Assembly (NCBI GenBank): GCA_005223375.1
Contig: RXOD01004012.1
Location: 1 to 31,828, forward strand
Reading direction: 5' to 3'
Length of the DNA stretch: 31,828 nucleotides
Source of the DNA: Amoebophrya sp. AT5.2
Taxonomy: Eukaryota; Sar; Dinophyceae; Syndiniales; Amoebophryaceae
The position numbers and the translations under genes are program-made. This document shows, piece after piece, positions 9,186 through 19,176 of the stretch; position 1 is the first letter of the stretch, and every line of letters starts with the position of its first letter. The notes under the pieces were generated by a model. The model was not told the DNA's origin. It did no database searches and saw only the letters and a program-made list of their open reading frames with translations.

Positions 9186-10415
9186 TTACAGCACTTCTTC
9201 GATGATGTCGTTGACCTTTCTGTCGAGAAAGCCGAAGTGGTGCTTCTTGAACTCCGGCTGGAAGCCCTCGGCGAAGCGTTTCGTATAGTCCCCGAGCCTG
9301 ATTGCGGACAGCCGGTTTGTGACCGCGCTGAACGTTCCTTCGTTCTTGTAGATAGTGTTCACCATGTCCTCCACGCACAGCACCCCGCAGTCGCCAAGAT
9401 GCTCCTCCACCAAAGCGTTGTTAGTCAGCAACACCTGTGCAGTAGGTACGGGTACGGACCGATCGGATTCAGGACATGCACAAATTCTTGTCTAACGATT
9501 GTAGTTTTTTCTTGCGATTAAGTACATTGAGGGCATTAGGAAGGTGGACGTCGTAGGACTAGGAAGCAGCTGCGACTATAATCATACTGGTTGTACTGGT
9601 GAATAAATGTGAATTTCATCATCTTCGGTCCTGACCATCGCCGGATTGAATGAAACAAAGCCGTACCTTCTCGCCGTTCTTCGTCTGGAAGAGTGCCTTT
9701 TTGTGCAGTAGGTCGTTCACGGTTTTGAAAGTTGGATAGCCCCAGTACACAAACGGCTGCACGAGCTTGAGCTCCCGAATAAGCACTTCGTCGTACGGCA
9801 CAAACCGAAGCGCGTTCTTCTCCTGTGAGTGGTGGGTTCGAGTGTATAGCGAGTGGCTCTTGCGGTTGCGGTTGCGCCATCCGGATCATGTTCTTGATGA
9901 TGATCGTTTTGGTTTCTACTGTCGAACAGGATTCCGTTCGCAAAACAAGTCGAAGCAAGACCACTATCTAAGGAAAACGAATATCGTAGATAGGAAATTG
10001 AAGATTTAGATCGCAGTAGAAGCAGAAGTACCCCAAGCCCCAGTCTTTCCAGCGCTGCCTTGACTACTTTGGTTGGGTTTTTTCTTCTGTTCCGGATGGC
10101 GACGATGACTTTTCCGTTGCAGTCTGCCACTTTCACCGACTTCGTCTTGTGCACTCGCTTCAGCCGCACCTGATCCCTCCTCTTCACCACGCTCTGCTTG
10201 ATCAGGCTCGCGGGGGTTATCAATTTGCCCTCCGTCCGTTTCTGCACCTTCTTTCGCTTCTCGGCGCGGATCTTCTCGGCGTTCTGGGCCTTCGCCTTCA
10301 GGTTGCGGTCGCGGCGCTTGAGCACCGTCTCCTTGATTTTGATGTCCTCGCCCTCGTTCCTCGGACGAAGCACGGCCTTCGTCGGCTCCTCAAACTCGCC
10401 GTTTCTACCACCCAT
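9186..10415 (-). CDS. RPL7: 60S ribosomal protein L7 (uL30 family), three exons
   Basis: Exons 10032-10415, 9667-9822 and 9186-9434 give 262 residues with a TAA stop, close to the usual eukaryotic length of about 250. Exon 1 encodes the long basic N-terminal helix of eukaryotic L7 (RRDRNLKAKAQNAEKIRAEK) and the start of the uL30 core (KVIVAIRNRRKNPTKVVKAA). Exon 2 carries the family signature LVQPFVYWGYPTFKTVNDLL. Exon 3 carries NNALVEEHLGDCGVLCVEDM and ends VNDIIEEVL. Both introns are GT-AG and phase 0, and joining them restores the family sequence without gaps. The protein is a structural component of the large cytosolic ribosomal subunit. The clean TAA stop at the expected C-terminus argues that TAA is a normal stop in this genome. 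Confidence 0.95.
9435..9666 (-). other. RPL7 intron 2 (232 nt, GT-AG)
   Basis: Donor AAG|GTACGG, acceptor TGCACAG|GTG, phase 0. The seven bases GGTACGG at the donor recur as inverted copies near the 3' end (plus-strand GGTACGG at 9445-9451 and 9451-9457 against CCGTACC at 9661-9667), so the intron ends can pair. Confidence 0.9.
9823..10031 (-). other. RPL7 intron 1 (209 nt, GT-AG)
   Basis: Donor GGG|GTACTT, acceptor CTCACAG|GAG, phase 0. No polypyrimidine tract stands out before the acceptor. Confidence 0.9.
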
Positions 10416-11323
10416 TTTAATCGAAGTGTAAGTGAAGAATTTGAAGTGAAGTATAATACACGAGCTGCGGGACGATGCTGTGACTTAGGTGAGGTTCAGG
10501 TCTAAAGTGTTTTCGCGTGATGAAGCTGAGGTGGTGGGGGCCACCGAGTCTTCGACAGGCGCGATCTAGAACTAGAGGGCGGAAGGCTGTGGCTGTGCTC
10601 CTGCCTGCCAACACAAGCGGACAAAATGGAGAAGCGAGATCATCTACTCCATAATTTCACGAGGATCTATTCATAGTTTCAGATGAAGATCCTGTCCCAA
10701 CAAAAAATGTTAGTTGATCCACATCAGAGATCCAAATCGAGATCATTATCCTAGGAACAGTAATTCACAAATGATCCACCACGTCGTCGACCTCGACCAT
10801 GTTTATTTCTATAGGCCATTCAGCACGAGTTCGAGTTGTATAGCACGTCGACAGGATCAGGAGTTGGAGTGCTGATACATATGCGTACAACACTGAAGCA
10901 CTTACTTCTCGGTCAGCATTTTTGGTGCTGTTTTCTTTTTTCCGGGTCGTACTTCGAGCGGCTTGTATTCAGGGGGGTCTGTCGTGTCCGTTGAGTTGAG
11001 GACGGTCGTTGGTTTTGACTAGAGAGAGACTGGTTTTCTTCGAAACACCTGTTGCGTCACATGGACTTCGTCGCCTCATATTAAACATGTGGCTGCGTGA
11101 CTGTTCCTTTATTTGCGTACTTTCTTATATGAATGTACGATGATGTAGTTGTTGGGCCGCAGTCATCTTCTCACTGGACTTCTCGTTTTTTTTGGAGGTT
11201 TGACGAAAACTACATGAAGTAGCTTCTGAAGATTTCATCCTCCGTCATCCCCGTTTCTGTTTTCATCCTTCACCTCCGTGTCCGTCATTGTTATTGATTC
11301 TCGCTCTCGCAGGATCCTGCTTA
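10416..11323. other. Intergenic spacer
   Basis: About 900 bp holding the presumed RPL7 promoter and 5' UTR and the 3' flank of the thioredoxin-type gene. Relatively AT-rich, no credible ORF on either strand and no recognisable RNA gene. Confidence 0.6.
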
Positions 11324-14300
11324 TTACGTGGCCGCGGTCGGTTTTTCTGCTGAAGATGATGATGTTGACAACACTGCCGTCGGTTCCATTGGTGTGCTCT
11401 CGCCCGCTGGCGGTGCCGCGTCCGCGGCCGTGCCCGCCTCCACCTGAAGCACTTCCACTTGCTTCGGTGATGCATCGGTTTCATTCCCGCCCCCACCTGA
11501 AGCATTTGCCTCCTCTTTTTCACGACCGCCGCGGGTTGGGGTTAGCATCCTGTTTAGTTCAACTTCGATCCACTTGATGATGTGTTCGGTGTCGTTAAAG
11601 GGCCCCTGATACTTAGGCAGCGACGCGTCCGCCCCGGCCATGGCAATGCCCAGGGGGTGCCAAAGAGCCAGCTCTAAGTGCTCGTACAAGTGCGCGGTGT
11701 CCACTTCGATCTCCGCAGCAGCTTCCTCCTCGTCCTCCAAATTTTTTTCCCCATCATCTCCCCCTTCTTTCATCTTCCTCTTCTTCATCTGTCGCTGCTT
11801 CTGCTTTTCCTTTTGCTCCTTCTGCTTTTCGCTTATGTCGTTCAGCAGCTTCAGCTGCGCCAGGCGGACCTTGACGTCCTGCTCCGGCAGGAAACCGAGC
11901 ATATCGGCGCGCGTGTTCGTCTTCGGGATAGGACCGTGCTTATTCAGTGGCCATTCGTACTCGTCCTCGCGGATCATGCACAATAATCAGCAAACTTCTT
12001 GACCCTATTCCAAAAGAGGAGGCCACTTTGCACCTATAGGCAACCACTCGTCAGACACGCGAAACCCAGTCGGACACACACGCAAACGGATTGAAGTGGA
12101 GGTTTATTTGCATCCCGTTGTTTTGCATCCCGTTTTGCATCCGACGTGACTGAGGCTAGCACTTCAAGAATCCGATGACAAATTATGGACCAAAGTACTC
12201 ATACATATAGTGCTCCATTTTGCATCGTAGTGGCGGGGGTGCTCGTATTAATAGAATCTAAGCATGAGTGTCGAACGAGTATCGAAATGTCCCTCGAGTA
12301 GGTGTCCGCGGGCTCCGTCCACACCACCTGCAGCAGGTAATCCATCTTCACCTGAAGCCGCTCCAGTACTTGCAGAATCACGGGGTCCTCCACCTTGAAG
12401 TTCGAAATGAGCAGCAGGTGTTAGAGACCATATGAGTCAACTCATCTGGAGGTGTAGCATCTGTAGCAAAATCAAGATCAGCGCCAGCCACCCACAGATA
12501 CCCCCGCCATAGGGTCAAGCCAAGGCCAACAGCCACCCAAAAGTCCTTTCCTTATATATGGTAACGAAAACAAACTAACAAGGACCCGGCACCCGCGCGT
12601 AGGTAGTTGCAACACAGCATCAACGAGTCCTTGTTCTTGAGGCATCAGCCGTCGGATGCTATTCAGCCGATGGCGAGTAAACCCGTACACATGGCACTCT
12701 CTAGCCTGACGAAGTTAAATGCTATCTAGCCGAGGGCGATGGATCGTCGTCCCCCCTTCTGTGGGTGCTTACTTATTCCACTGATCACAGCTGCATCAAC
12801 AAGGACCGTCACAGGTAGGGGAAGAGTTACTTCGTGAAAGATGGACCAGCTGCTGTTGCTTCTGCCGATCTTCCACCTGGCCCGCCGGTCCTGCAGATGC
12901 TGGTAGAGATGAATCAATTAACTCAAGGTTTAAAGGTGCGACGCGCGCGAGTGGTGGCGGAAGGCCTCCAGATTCAACTTGCCGTAGCCCGGGTGGAACA
13001 AGCCGGACAGGTGCGAAGACTGCAGAAAGGCCTCCGCGTGCGCAGCAGTGGGAAAGCTGTGTACCACGCCGGGTTCATTTATATGATAATTTTGTTCTCG
13101 TTTAGGTTTAGACGAGATAAAGTGTTCCACCTTTTTTTGTGGTCGTGGTGGCGCTTAATTTTATGAGTACCTATCATTATCAATCTACGTGCTTCATCCT
13201 CGTCGCGGATCAAAAAGTGAGTTAGTTATAGCTGCGAATCGAGAAGAAGAGAAGATCGAAAGAAGCACAAGATATTGTACGATCGCTTCCAGATCTCGCT
13301 GTTGGGCATTTGCGTGCCGTCCGCGTGCAGCACGATTCGGTGGACCGTGAAGTTGCCGCACTCGTCGAAGTCATCCCACATCCCCGGGATGTCTTTCCGG
13401 TCCCAATTACTATTTTCTCCTTCCTCCGCGTCCGCATTTGTCACCGACGCCTCGATTTGCCCAACCGGATCCCCAGCGTACGCGCCGCTTGTGACTTCCT
13501 TCCACAGCTTCGAGGTTTCCGACTTGTTGTTCCACTTTCCCGCGCACCATTCTTCCACCACCGCGTTCCTGATCTCCGCGCTGGAGTAGTCCGTGCTCGT
13601 AAAGTCGTCCTGCCAAGCCTCCGCCTGGGAGAAAGCCTCATCCAGAGCGGCGAGGTTCTCCTCCGACTGCAACTCGCTCGTCTCCGGGTGCTGCCGCATC
13701 CGGAACCCGCCGTCGACCGTGAGGTAGCGAACCGCGGAGTGCACCAGCGACGCGCCAGCGTTCGATATCTTCATTTTCAGAACCTCTCCTCCTCCGGCAC
13801 CAGCTGCTTCCTGCCCCCCTGTTCCTTGTCCTTCCTCGTCCATATTATCGAGCTCCGCATCCGTCTTCAGCGCTTCCCGAGTGCGCTCGACCGACGCGGA
13901 TTCGTCAAACTCGTGCAGGAGACGCACGGCCAGCGGAACTTTTCCCCAGTTGAAGTTGTCGGAGGAGCTGCTGTTCTTCTCTCTCGATTTTCCCAGAGCG
14001 ATTTTCGCGCTTCCCTCCGCCAGGTCGTCGAAGTACAGCTTTTGCGCCAGATCGGCCATTTTCGGCGACAGCGCCAGCACGATCTTCGCGTTTCCCGCTG
14101 GGTTCAGCCACACCGGCGTGGTGTCGCGGTGTCCCGTGAACTGGGGGAGCATTTTCTTTCGCATCTTCTGTTCGAGCAGCTCCGCCTTTCCGCGGAGGCT
14201 GAGGCTCTGGATCGACCTCATGATGGTGTTGCGCTCCGGGTGGGGGCGTATGCTCTGCTCGAAGAACGAGGAGTACGCCGCGGTCGTCAGCTCGGGGTAC

Positions 14301-16957
14301 AGCGCGTCCAGGTCGGGGGCTGCTTTCTCATCCTCATCCTCGTCTACAACAATCACCCGCGCGGCCCGCTCCTTCAGCGTGTTGTTTGCGGCTTCCAGAT
14401 GCGCGTCGTACGCGTCGTCCCATGCGCGCGTGGCCTCCGCCGCTTCTCGCAGCGCCTGCAGCTTGCTCGTGGCCAGCGCCAGGAAGTTCGAGCTCGTCAG
14501 CTTCCTCTGCGTCGATTTGTCCAGCTCCTTCACGCGGTCCGTCAATTTTTTCTTCTGCGCGTTGCGCGCCTGCAGCTCCTCCCGGGTCAGCTCCCCGTCC
14601 GGCACTTGGCTCTCGGCCGCTTTTAGCTGCTGATACTGCGCCTCCAGCTGCTCCGCCTCCGCCTGTTCTGGCGCCTGGAGCAGCTCCTGGTGCTTCTTCA
14701 TCAGCGAGTGGACCTGATTCGTCTTCTCGATCAGAGTCTCGTATCGGAGCATCTCGAACAGCGCGTCGTCCAGGTCTCTAACCAGCGGATCTTCTTCGTT
14801 CTTCTGCTTGGGATCACTAGTTTGTACTTGGTTCAACGCGTTCGCATCCTCGTTTTCGTTCTCGATCTTCTCGTTCATCTTCGTCTCAGCCTCAGCGTTC
14901 GCCCCCGGCGAGGTAATACTAGTTGCAGAAGAGCTGCGGGCCATGGCCTTTCCGAGAAGCCGAGCAAGCCGCCTGGAGTGGATATTCTCGTACCAGTCGA
15001 GGATGCGGCTCCCAACGTGTCGGAAGATCGGTGGGTAGGCCTGTATGCCGGGACCAGATGGGAAGTGGTAAGTGGGTGGCGATGGGTCCCAACTCGAGTG
15101 CTGGCGACTGCCGATTAAGGCCGCGCTCTGAAGTCTACCCGGCGCGAAGGGTACGGGGGCGGTTTCAGAGATGCCCCATTGTGTTTGTGGAGATCACTAG
15201 AGGCGGGCGGCACGAGAGCTTTGGGGGGGACGGGGGCAAAGCTCTGAAGATTACACTAACCACTTAGCCACTTACCACCTGGCTCCACCATAGCCTGCTC
15301 ATGATACTCGTACCAAAGCACGGAGGGGATCCGTTCTGTGGTGTGCTCGCTCGCGGCACTAAACCACAGCGACACGGAGGGGTAGGCGCTGGGGACATTG
15401 TACTGATCCAAAAAGGGCTTGGAAAAAATCTTCGCGTCCAGGAGCACAATCGGGTTGGCATCTGTGGTGAAATTTGGGGCCGACTGCCTGCGGGAACTTA
15501 TGCCGTTCATTCACTGACTCACCTATTCATTCACATCATAGCACTTTGCCCTCGGGGCGCAAAAATCCTTTGTGTTCATTTTCTCCGACTTACTTTTCCT
15601 TGGCGTATGCACAGAGCGCGTTTTTTCCGTGTCAGTCTCATATTTGGTCGGCATGGTGGCGGCCGTCTGGCGCCCGGTAGAAGTTGTGCCGTCCTACCAC
15701 CAGCCACTCCCTTCCTGTGGTCTCACAGGAATAAGTTTCGAATGACACGGGAACTTATGCGCTATTTGCTGAACAAAAACGTAAGTATTTTCAGCCCCAG
15801 AGGACCACTGATGCGCATGCGCAAGGAACTCTACTTACAATACTTACAGGTTGTACATGAAGTTGAAGATGGGCAGAAAACAGCCTAGTAACTCTAACTG
15901 ACAGGAAAAACGGAATAAAAAGGTTGTTGTACTTCTCTTTCCAATCACGGTCCTTTTCATGAGTTCCTCGTTGGTGAGGTTTTTGCCCACTCGCACGCTT
16001 CCAATCTCCGCTCGACCTGGCTCGTGACCGTGTCGTTCCAGGTAGCTGTCGAGCTGGCTCACCAGCCTCGTGCAATACGGGCAGCCTTCGATAACGGTGG
16101 CCGCGATGACACCGTGGTGGTTGTGCAGAGACCGTCTCTTCGACAGGACGAAATCGAGAAACTCCTGCTCGCTCTGAGGGACATAAAAACCCTTTGCGTA
16201 GCTTGCGGTGGCTGTGGTTGTAGAAGAAGACTGATACAGAGAGAACTTTGAAGGCGATCAGTTCTTGCGAATTCAAATCACGACTCGAACGATTCTTAGG
16301 GCTCCTACCACCGAGGCAATACATAGTTAGAGCTAGATGCAGATAGAGATACCAAGAATACTATATTCTTATATATACGTAGTTGTCGTGCCCAAAATTT
16401 TTGGTGCCTTCCTCACCCCCTGCTATCCCTTTCATCTTAGGCCTACACTCACAAAAGAGAGCAACTAACAGAAGCACGAAAGAAAAAAAAATGGCCCGAA
16501 AATACTAAACTAGGGAAAAAAATTGTGCACTTCCATCAAATCTCGGCGTTTTCTCGTCCTTCTTCGCGTTTTTTTTCGCCGCCGCCTTCTTCAGTCTTTC
16601 GGCTGCGCCCGCCTTCGTCCGGGACTGAGAAGAAGAGGCGCCGCCGCCGAACAAGAAGGTCAGAAGGCCGCCGCTCCCGCCCGGGCCGCTGCTTTGCCGA
16701 ACGCTGGCGGCGCCGAGCAAAACCAGCGGAACGACGATTGCGACCAGCAGCGACCTCCAGTAGTTCTGTCTCGCCTGTGCCATCTTCGACAGCTTGAGGG
16801 GAGGACGCACCGTCGGATGCAGCGGGATCGCCTTCGAAGAGGGTCGCTGGAGTTGCTGCAGCTGCTGAGCATCTTGTTTCATCATGTCGCTCATCTTGTT
16901 TCCTGACGTCGCGCCGGTGCTGCTCGTAGACGGGGGACGAGCACGATCGATCGGCAA
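11324..16957 (-). CDS. Membrane-anchored thioredoxin-fold (PDI-like, CPYC) protein with long coiled-coil tail, about 8 exons
   Basis: Preferred exons: 16511-16957, 15933-16230, 15289-15461, 13281-15040, about 12945-13056, 12831-12899, 12277-12393 and 11324-11965 (TAA), about 1,205 residues. Residues 68-86 (WRSLLVAIVVPLVLLGAAS) form a single membrane anchor. Exons 2-4 build a thioredoxin fold: strand VIAATVIEG, active site CPYC at 199-202, then NPIVLLDAKIFSKPFLDQYN and VPSAYPSVSLWF with the expected cis-proline, closing with a helix near SRILDWYENIHSRRLARLL. This implies thiol-disulphide exchange, probably lumenal in the secretory pathway. The remaining roughly 800 residues are not recognised: a Glu/Gln/Lys-rich coiled coil, a central globular-looking part, and a C-terminal exon with the motif EYEWPLNKHGPIPKTN and a Lys/Gln-rich helix. 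The junction of exons 5 and 6 is unresolved because of two in-frame TAA codons. Several other splice sites have alternatives, so the fold assignment is firmer than the exact protein. Confidence 0.65.
11966..12276 (-). other. Thioredoxin-type gene intron 7 (311 nt)
   Basis: Donor CTC|GTTCGA and acceptor CGCGAG|GAC, both phase 0. A non-canonical alternative uses the near-repeat GAGGGAC/GAGGAC present at both borders. The intron contains three tandem TTGCATCC units at 12108-12143. Confidence 0.5.
12108..12143. repeat. Three short tandem TTGCATCC units
   Basis: TTGCATCCCGTTG, TTTTGCATCCCG and TTTTGCATCCG follow one another inside an intron. Simple local duplication. Confidence 0.7.
12394..12830 (-). 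other. Thioredoxin-type gene intron 6 (437 nt)
   Basis: Donor GAA|GTAACT, acceptor CTTCAAG|GTG, phase 0 on both sides. It contains degenerate internal duplications around TGCTATTCAGCCGATGGCGA (near 12658) and a related copy near 12720, plus stop codons in all frames. Confidence 0.65.
12900..12944 (-). other. Putative very short intron covering two in-frame TAA codons
   Basis: Coding-like sequence on both sides is in one frame, but TAA codons fall at 12930-12932 and 12918-12920 within an AT-rich patch. The patch ends in a typical acceptor (TTGATTCATCTCTACCAG). A 45-nt GC-AG intron at 12900-12944 or a 66-nt GT-AG intron at 12877-12942 would remove both stops in frame. Confidence 0.4.
13057..13280 (-). 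other. Thioredoxin-type gene intron 4 (224 nt, GT-AG)
   Basis: Donor CGATC|GTACAA, acceptor GGTACACAG|CTTTCC, phase 2. GTAC occurs at both ends of the intron. Confidence 0.75.
15041..15288 (-). other. Thioredoxin-type gene intron 3 (248 nt) with inverted repeats
   Basis: Preferred borders ATG|GTGGAG and GGCATACAG|GCC, phase 0. Perfect 11-bp inverted repeats (GTGGTAAGTGG) lie at 15268-15278 and, in the opposite orientation, at 15065-15075. If splicing used the inverted repeats as borders the junction would be non-canonical but also in frame. Confidence 0.65.
15065..15278. repeat. Inverted repeat pair, 11 bp, near the ends of an intron
   Basis: GTGGTAAGTGG occurs on the plus strand at 15065-15075 and on the minus strand at 15268-15278, with no mismatch. 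The 214-bp unit they delimit fits the size class of introns in this window, the pattern expected of an introner-like mobile intron. Confidence 0.8.
15491..15760. repeat. 13-bp direct repeats flanking about 244 bp inside an intron
   Basis: CGGGAACTTATGC occurs at 15491-15503 and 15748-15760. The 244 bp between them match the usual intron length here, which would fit insertion of one intron-like element into another. Confidence 0.7.
15781..15847. repeat. 67-bp element with 9-bp inverted ends and a central 12-bp palindrome
   Basis: GTAAGTATT at 15781-15789 is mirrored by AATACTTAC at 15839-15847. The perfect palindrome TGCGCATGCGCA sits near the centre at 15812-15823. Both termini read as a consensus splice donor (GTAAGTATT) on their own strand. 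It could fold into a hairpin or be a small mobile-element remnant. Confidence 0.75.
16231..16510 (-). other. Thioredoxin-type gene intron 1 (280 nt)
   Basis: Donor CCCTA|GTTTAG and acceptor CTGTATCAG|TCT, phase 0. The donor is the weakest choice in this gene; a phase-1 GTGCAC site 18 nt upstream has no matching acceptor. Confidence 0.5.
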
Positions 16958-17268
16958 CGCTCCGGGAGCGAGACCGACAGATTATATCCTTTGCTTTCCT
17001 ATCACAATGACGGCGCGACGCGCCGATGACTTCTCTGATCTTTGTACGATTTCCTACCTAAGTGTAAATATCCTATTCCTATTGAACACGATTGATGATG
17101 ATGAAGCTATGTATCTTTACGGCACTTACTGCCCCCGACGACATGCCGTTCGACGATGGGTTTGCTTCTAGCAACGCTAAACTATAACTCTTCTTGTAAG
17201 TAGCCAAAGAATGATCTTCGTCGACAATGACAAGAACAGACATAGACTTTTCGGTGGCAATTTAGTAC

Positions 17269-17409
17269 TGACTGAGTATACGGATCACGCCGGGTGCACG
17301 CATTAGAAGTAGTGAACGATGGTCGCCAACGGACAAGGCCAACAGCTTTTCGCAGACGAGGGGGCATTGCCGCGCGGATCTCGGCGTCCGTTGGATGAAG
17401 CTGGAAAGA
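17269..17409 (-). other. Possible orphan coding exon
   Basis: Minus frame reads like coding sequence (FQLHPTDAEIRAAMPPRLRK, then AVGLVRWRPSFTT) and ends at a GTAC-type donor (CAGTCA|GTACTA). No partner exon or start codon was found. An overlapping plus-strand ORF of 51 codons at 17319-17474, starting MVANGQGQQLFADEG, is a competing reading. Confidence 0.25.
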
Positions 17410-17689
17410 CTTCTTCAATCGGATTCACGATGATCATGATGCGTCATGCCACTACAATGTCACGAGCGACTTAAAGTAAACCGATGAATCACTTGCACGC
17501 CGTGATTTGGTGCGAACAAGAGCAAGCAGTGCCAGCAGTAGCTCTGCTCCTCGCGCGGAGAAGTTGTTTTTCTCTCAGCGGCTAGTGGAGAAGTCAATTG
17601 TAGGACAGCAAATAAGGCTAACACAACTTACTAAAATTGCTCTCAAGTCGAAGTCATCGCTTTCGATCGTTCTTCCTCCGTCGGTCGCG

Positions 17690-17708
17690 ACCGTCTGTGA
17701 CAGACGGT
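17690..17708. other. Short perfect hairpin
   Basis: ACCGTCTG, loop TGA, CAGACGGT. A further ACCGTCT copy follows at about 17716. It lies in the long spacer and its function is unknown. Confidence 0.6.
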
Positions 17709-18314
17709 GACGATGACCGTCTACTCATCTAGTTCTGCGCTCCTACTTCGGCCTGAATAGCACCTCGTTCCTCGAAAGCACAACGTCGTAGTGCTAATAT
17801 AGTACTTCTCTAATTCTACTTTCTCGTTCTTCTTCCACCACCAGGTAAGATAAGAGAAAAAGCCTTCAGTAATGCCTACAGAATATCTTAATCTTTCCGC
17901 CCGACTAGCACTACGGTCGATAGTGAGATCTCCAAGCTGTAGGCCAGTTAGACTAGAAGCCGTACCCGTTCCCGTAGTGGTCCTGCCTTGAAGAAAAGTA
18001 CTAACGAAAAGATTGCACGCGGGCGCAGCCCCCACCCCGGAAGCGTGTCTTCTTCTTCTTCTTCACGAAAGTACTCTACCTTAAGGTAAAGCTAAAGATG
18101 AGGATGACGAGAAATTGGATACGTGAATAGCTTGCACGCAAAAGCAAAAGTAGTACTCGATGATTTTAGTGGTTTCGGTATGTGGTCGCGTCTATGGGCT
18201 GTGTCGGTCGTTGTCGTAGAGTCGTGCCTTAACCTGCTCCGTCGCGTGCAGGAGGGTGCATCTCGAAATGAATACCGCTAGGAGCGATCATTTCAGAGCC
18301 TCCCCTGCTTCTGG

Positions 18315-18366
18315 TCGCTCGCTCGCTCGCTCGCTCGTCGCTGACAGTCGTGAGTCGCTGACAGTC
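18315..18366. repeat. TCGC microsatellite and adjacent 13-bp duplication
   Basis: About five TCGC/GCTC units up to 18337 are followed by two copies of GTCGCTGACAGTC (18337-18349 and 18354-18366). Confidence 0.8.
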
Positions 18367-18828
18367 CTCGTGAGTCGCCTCGTCTTCTACCGATACTCAT
18401 ACTAGACCACACACAATAAATTCGTTTAGATAGTATAATCAGCTCCTAGCAGTAGCTGTAGCGATCAAATCATGTTGATGCTGCAGACCTAGACTAAAAG
18501 TAAAAATCAACCACAACTACAAAGAAACACAATAAAAAATCAAGCTGCAAGGCAAGTAAAAATTAAGTAATAATTAAGTCATCAAAGTAAAATTGTGCCA
18601 GCAAAAGACTTTTCGGTAAGATCAAGAGCTGCAAGTGCCCAGACGGTCCACCAAGTTCTTGGAACTCGTCGTGGTCCTTCGTTCATGTCGATCTCCCACT
18701 AGTTTTCTTTTTTTGTCCAATCCAGGTCCAGCCTACCCCCCATAAGCTGGCTCGATAGTGTTACCTACGACGCAACTCTCTAACTTCGGCCCAAACTGTT
18801 GGCCTCGGAAAGAAAGGACTCCCACAGT

Positions 18829-18887
18829 GCTATTCTGATTCACCTAGCCATTGGATCTAAATCGCTATTCTGATTCACCTAACCATT
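18829..18887. repeat. 24-bp direct duplication, 35-bp period
   Basis: GCTATTCTGATTCACCTA plus six bases, at 18829-18852 and 18864-18887, with a single mismatch. Non-coding context. Confidence 0.8.
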
Positions 18888-19176
18888 CGTCTCGATCTTC
18901 CAGTAATTCAGTACGATCTGACGTGGAGACAAAGTAAGGTAATTGGTACGTATAGAGAAGAGTGGTTGTAGAAAACTCGACGTGGTTCTAATAAATAAAA
19001 AAGTGCTGTAGCTGTAGTAGTTTTCTTCGGTAGATCACCTACATCTAGTTCCAGACTCTCACGTTTGTTGTTCATCTTGTTCCCGCTGTAGCAGCTAGCT
19101 CCTAGTGTTCTACTCCCGTATAGGTGCCCTTGTGTGTGCGAATCAGATTCGCATTCGCAGCATACAATCAACTTAC

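Larger units (their letters stand above)
15462..15932 (-). other. Thioredoxin-type gene intron 2 (471 nt)
   Basis: Donor AGAGAA|GTACAA, acceptor CACCACAG|ATGCC, phase 1. This choice removes an AT-ending, codon-poor stretch and joins VIGKR to NANPIVLLDA inside the thioredoxin fold. An alternative (15488-15847, GTAAGT to CCGCAG, phase 2) is also frame-preserving but inserts about 37 atypical residues. The intron contains a 67-bp inverted-repeat element and a 13-bp direct repeat pair. Confidence 0.6.

Noticed and set aside
12900..12944. Genome-wide reassignment of TAA to glutamine
   Set aside because: TAA is the natural stop of RPL7 and ends two other genes, and a frame of 1,892 codons lacks any TAA or TAG. 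A local splice explanation is simpler.
13310..14626. 438-codon plus-strand ORF
   Set aside because: Antisense of the large exon of the thioredoxin-type gene; Arg/Leu-rich composition typical of a shadow of GC-rich coding sequence.
15600..15780. Coding exon with a TAG read as Gln (around GSGWW and DGTTSTGRQ)
   Set aside because: A canonical intron (15462-15932) spans the whole stretch and joins thioredoxin-fold sequence in phase, so the stretch is intronic.
16255..16290. tRNA B-box-like ATTCAAATC
   Set aside because: The flanking bases cannot form a T-arm stem and no acceptor stem or A-box is present; it lies at an exon-intron border.
17721..18035. 104-codon minus-strand ORF
   Set aside because: No ATG, in-frame stop upstream, AT-ending codons unlike genuine exons here, and no recognisable domain.
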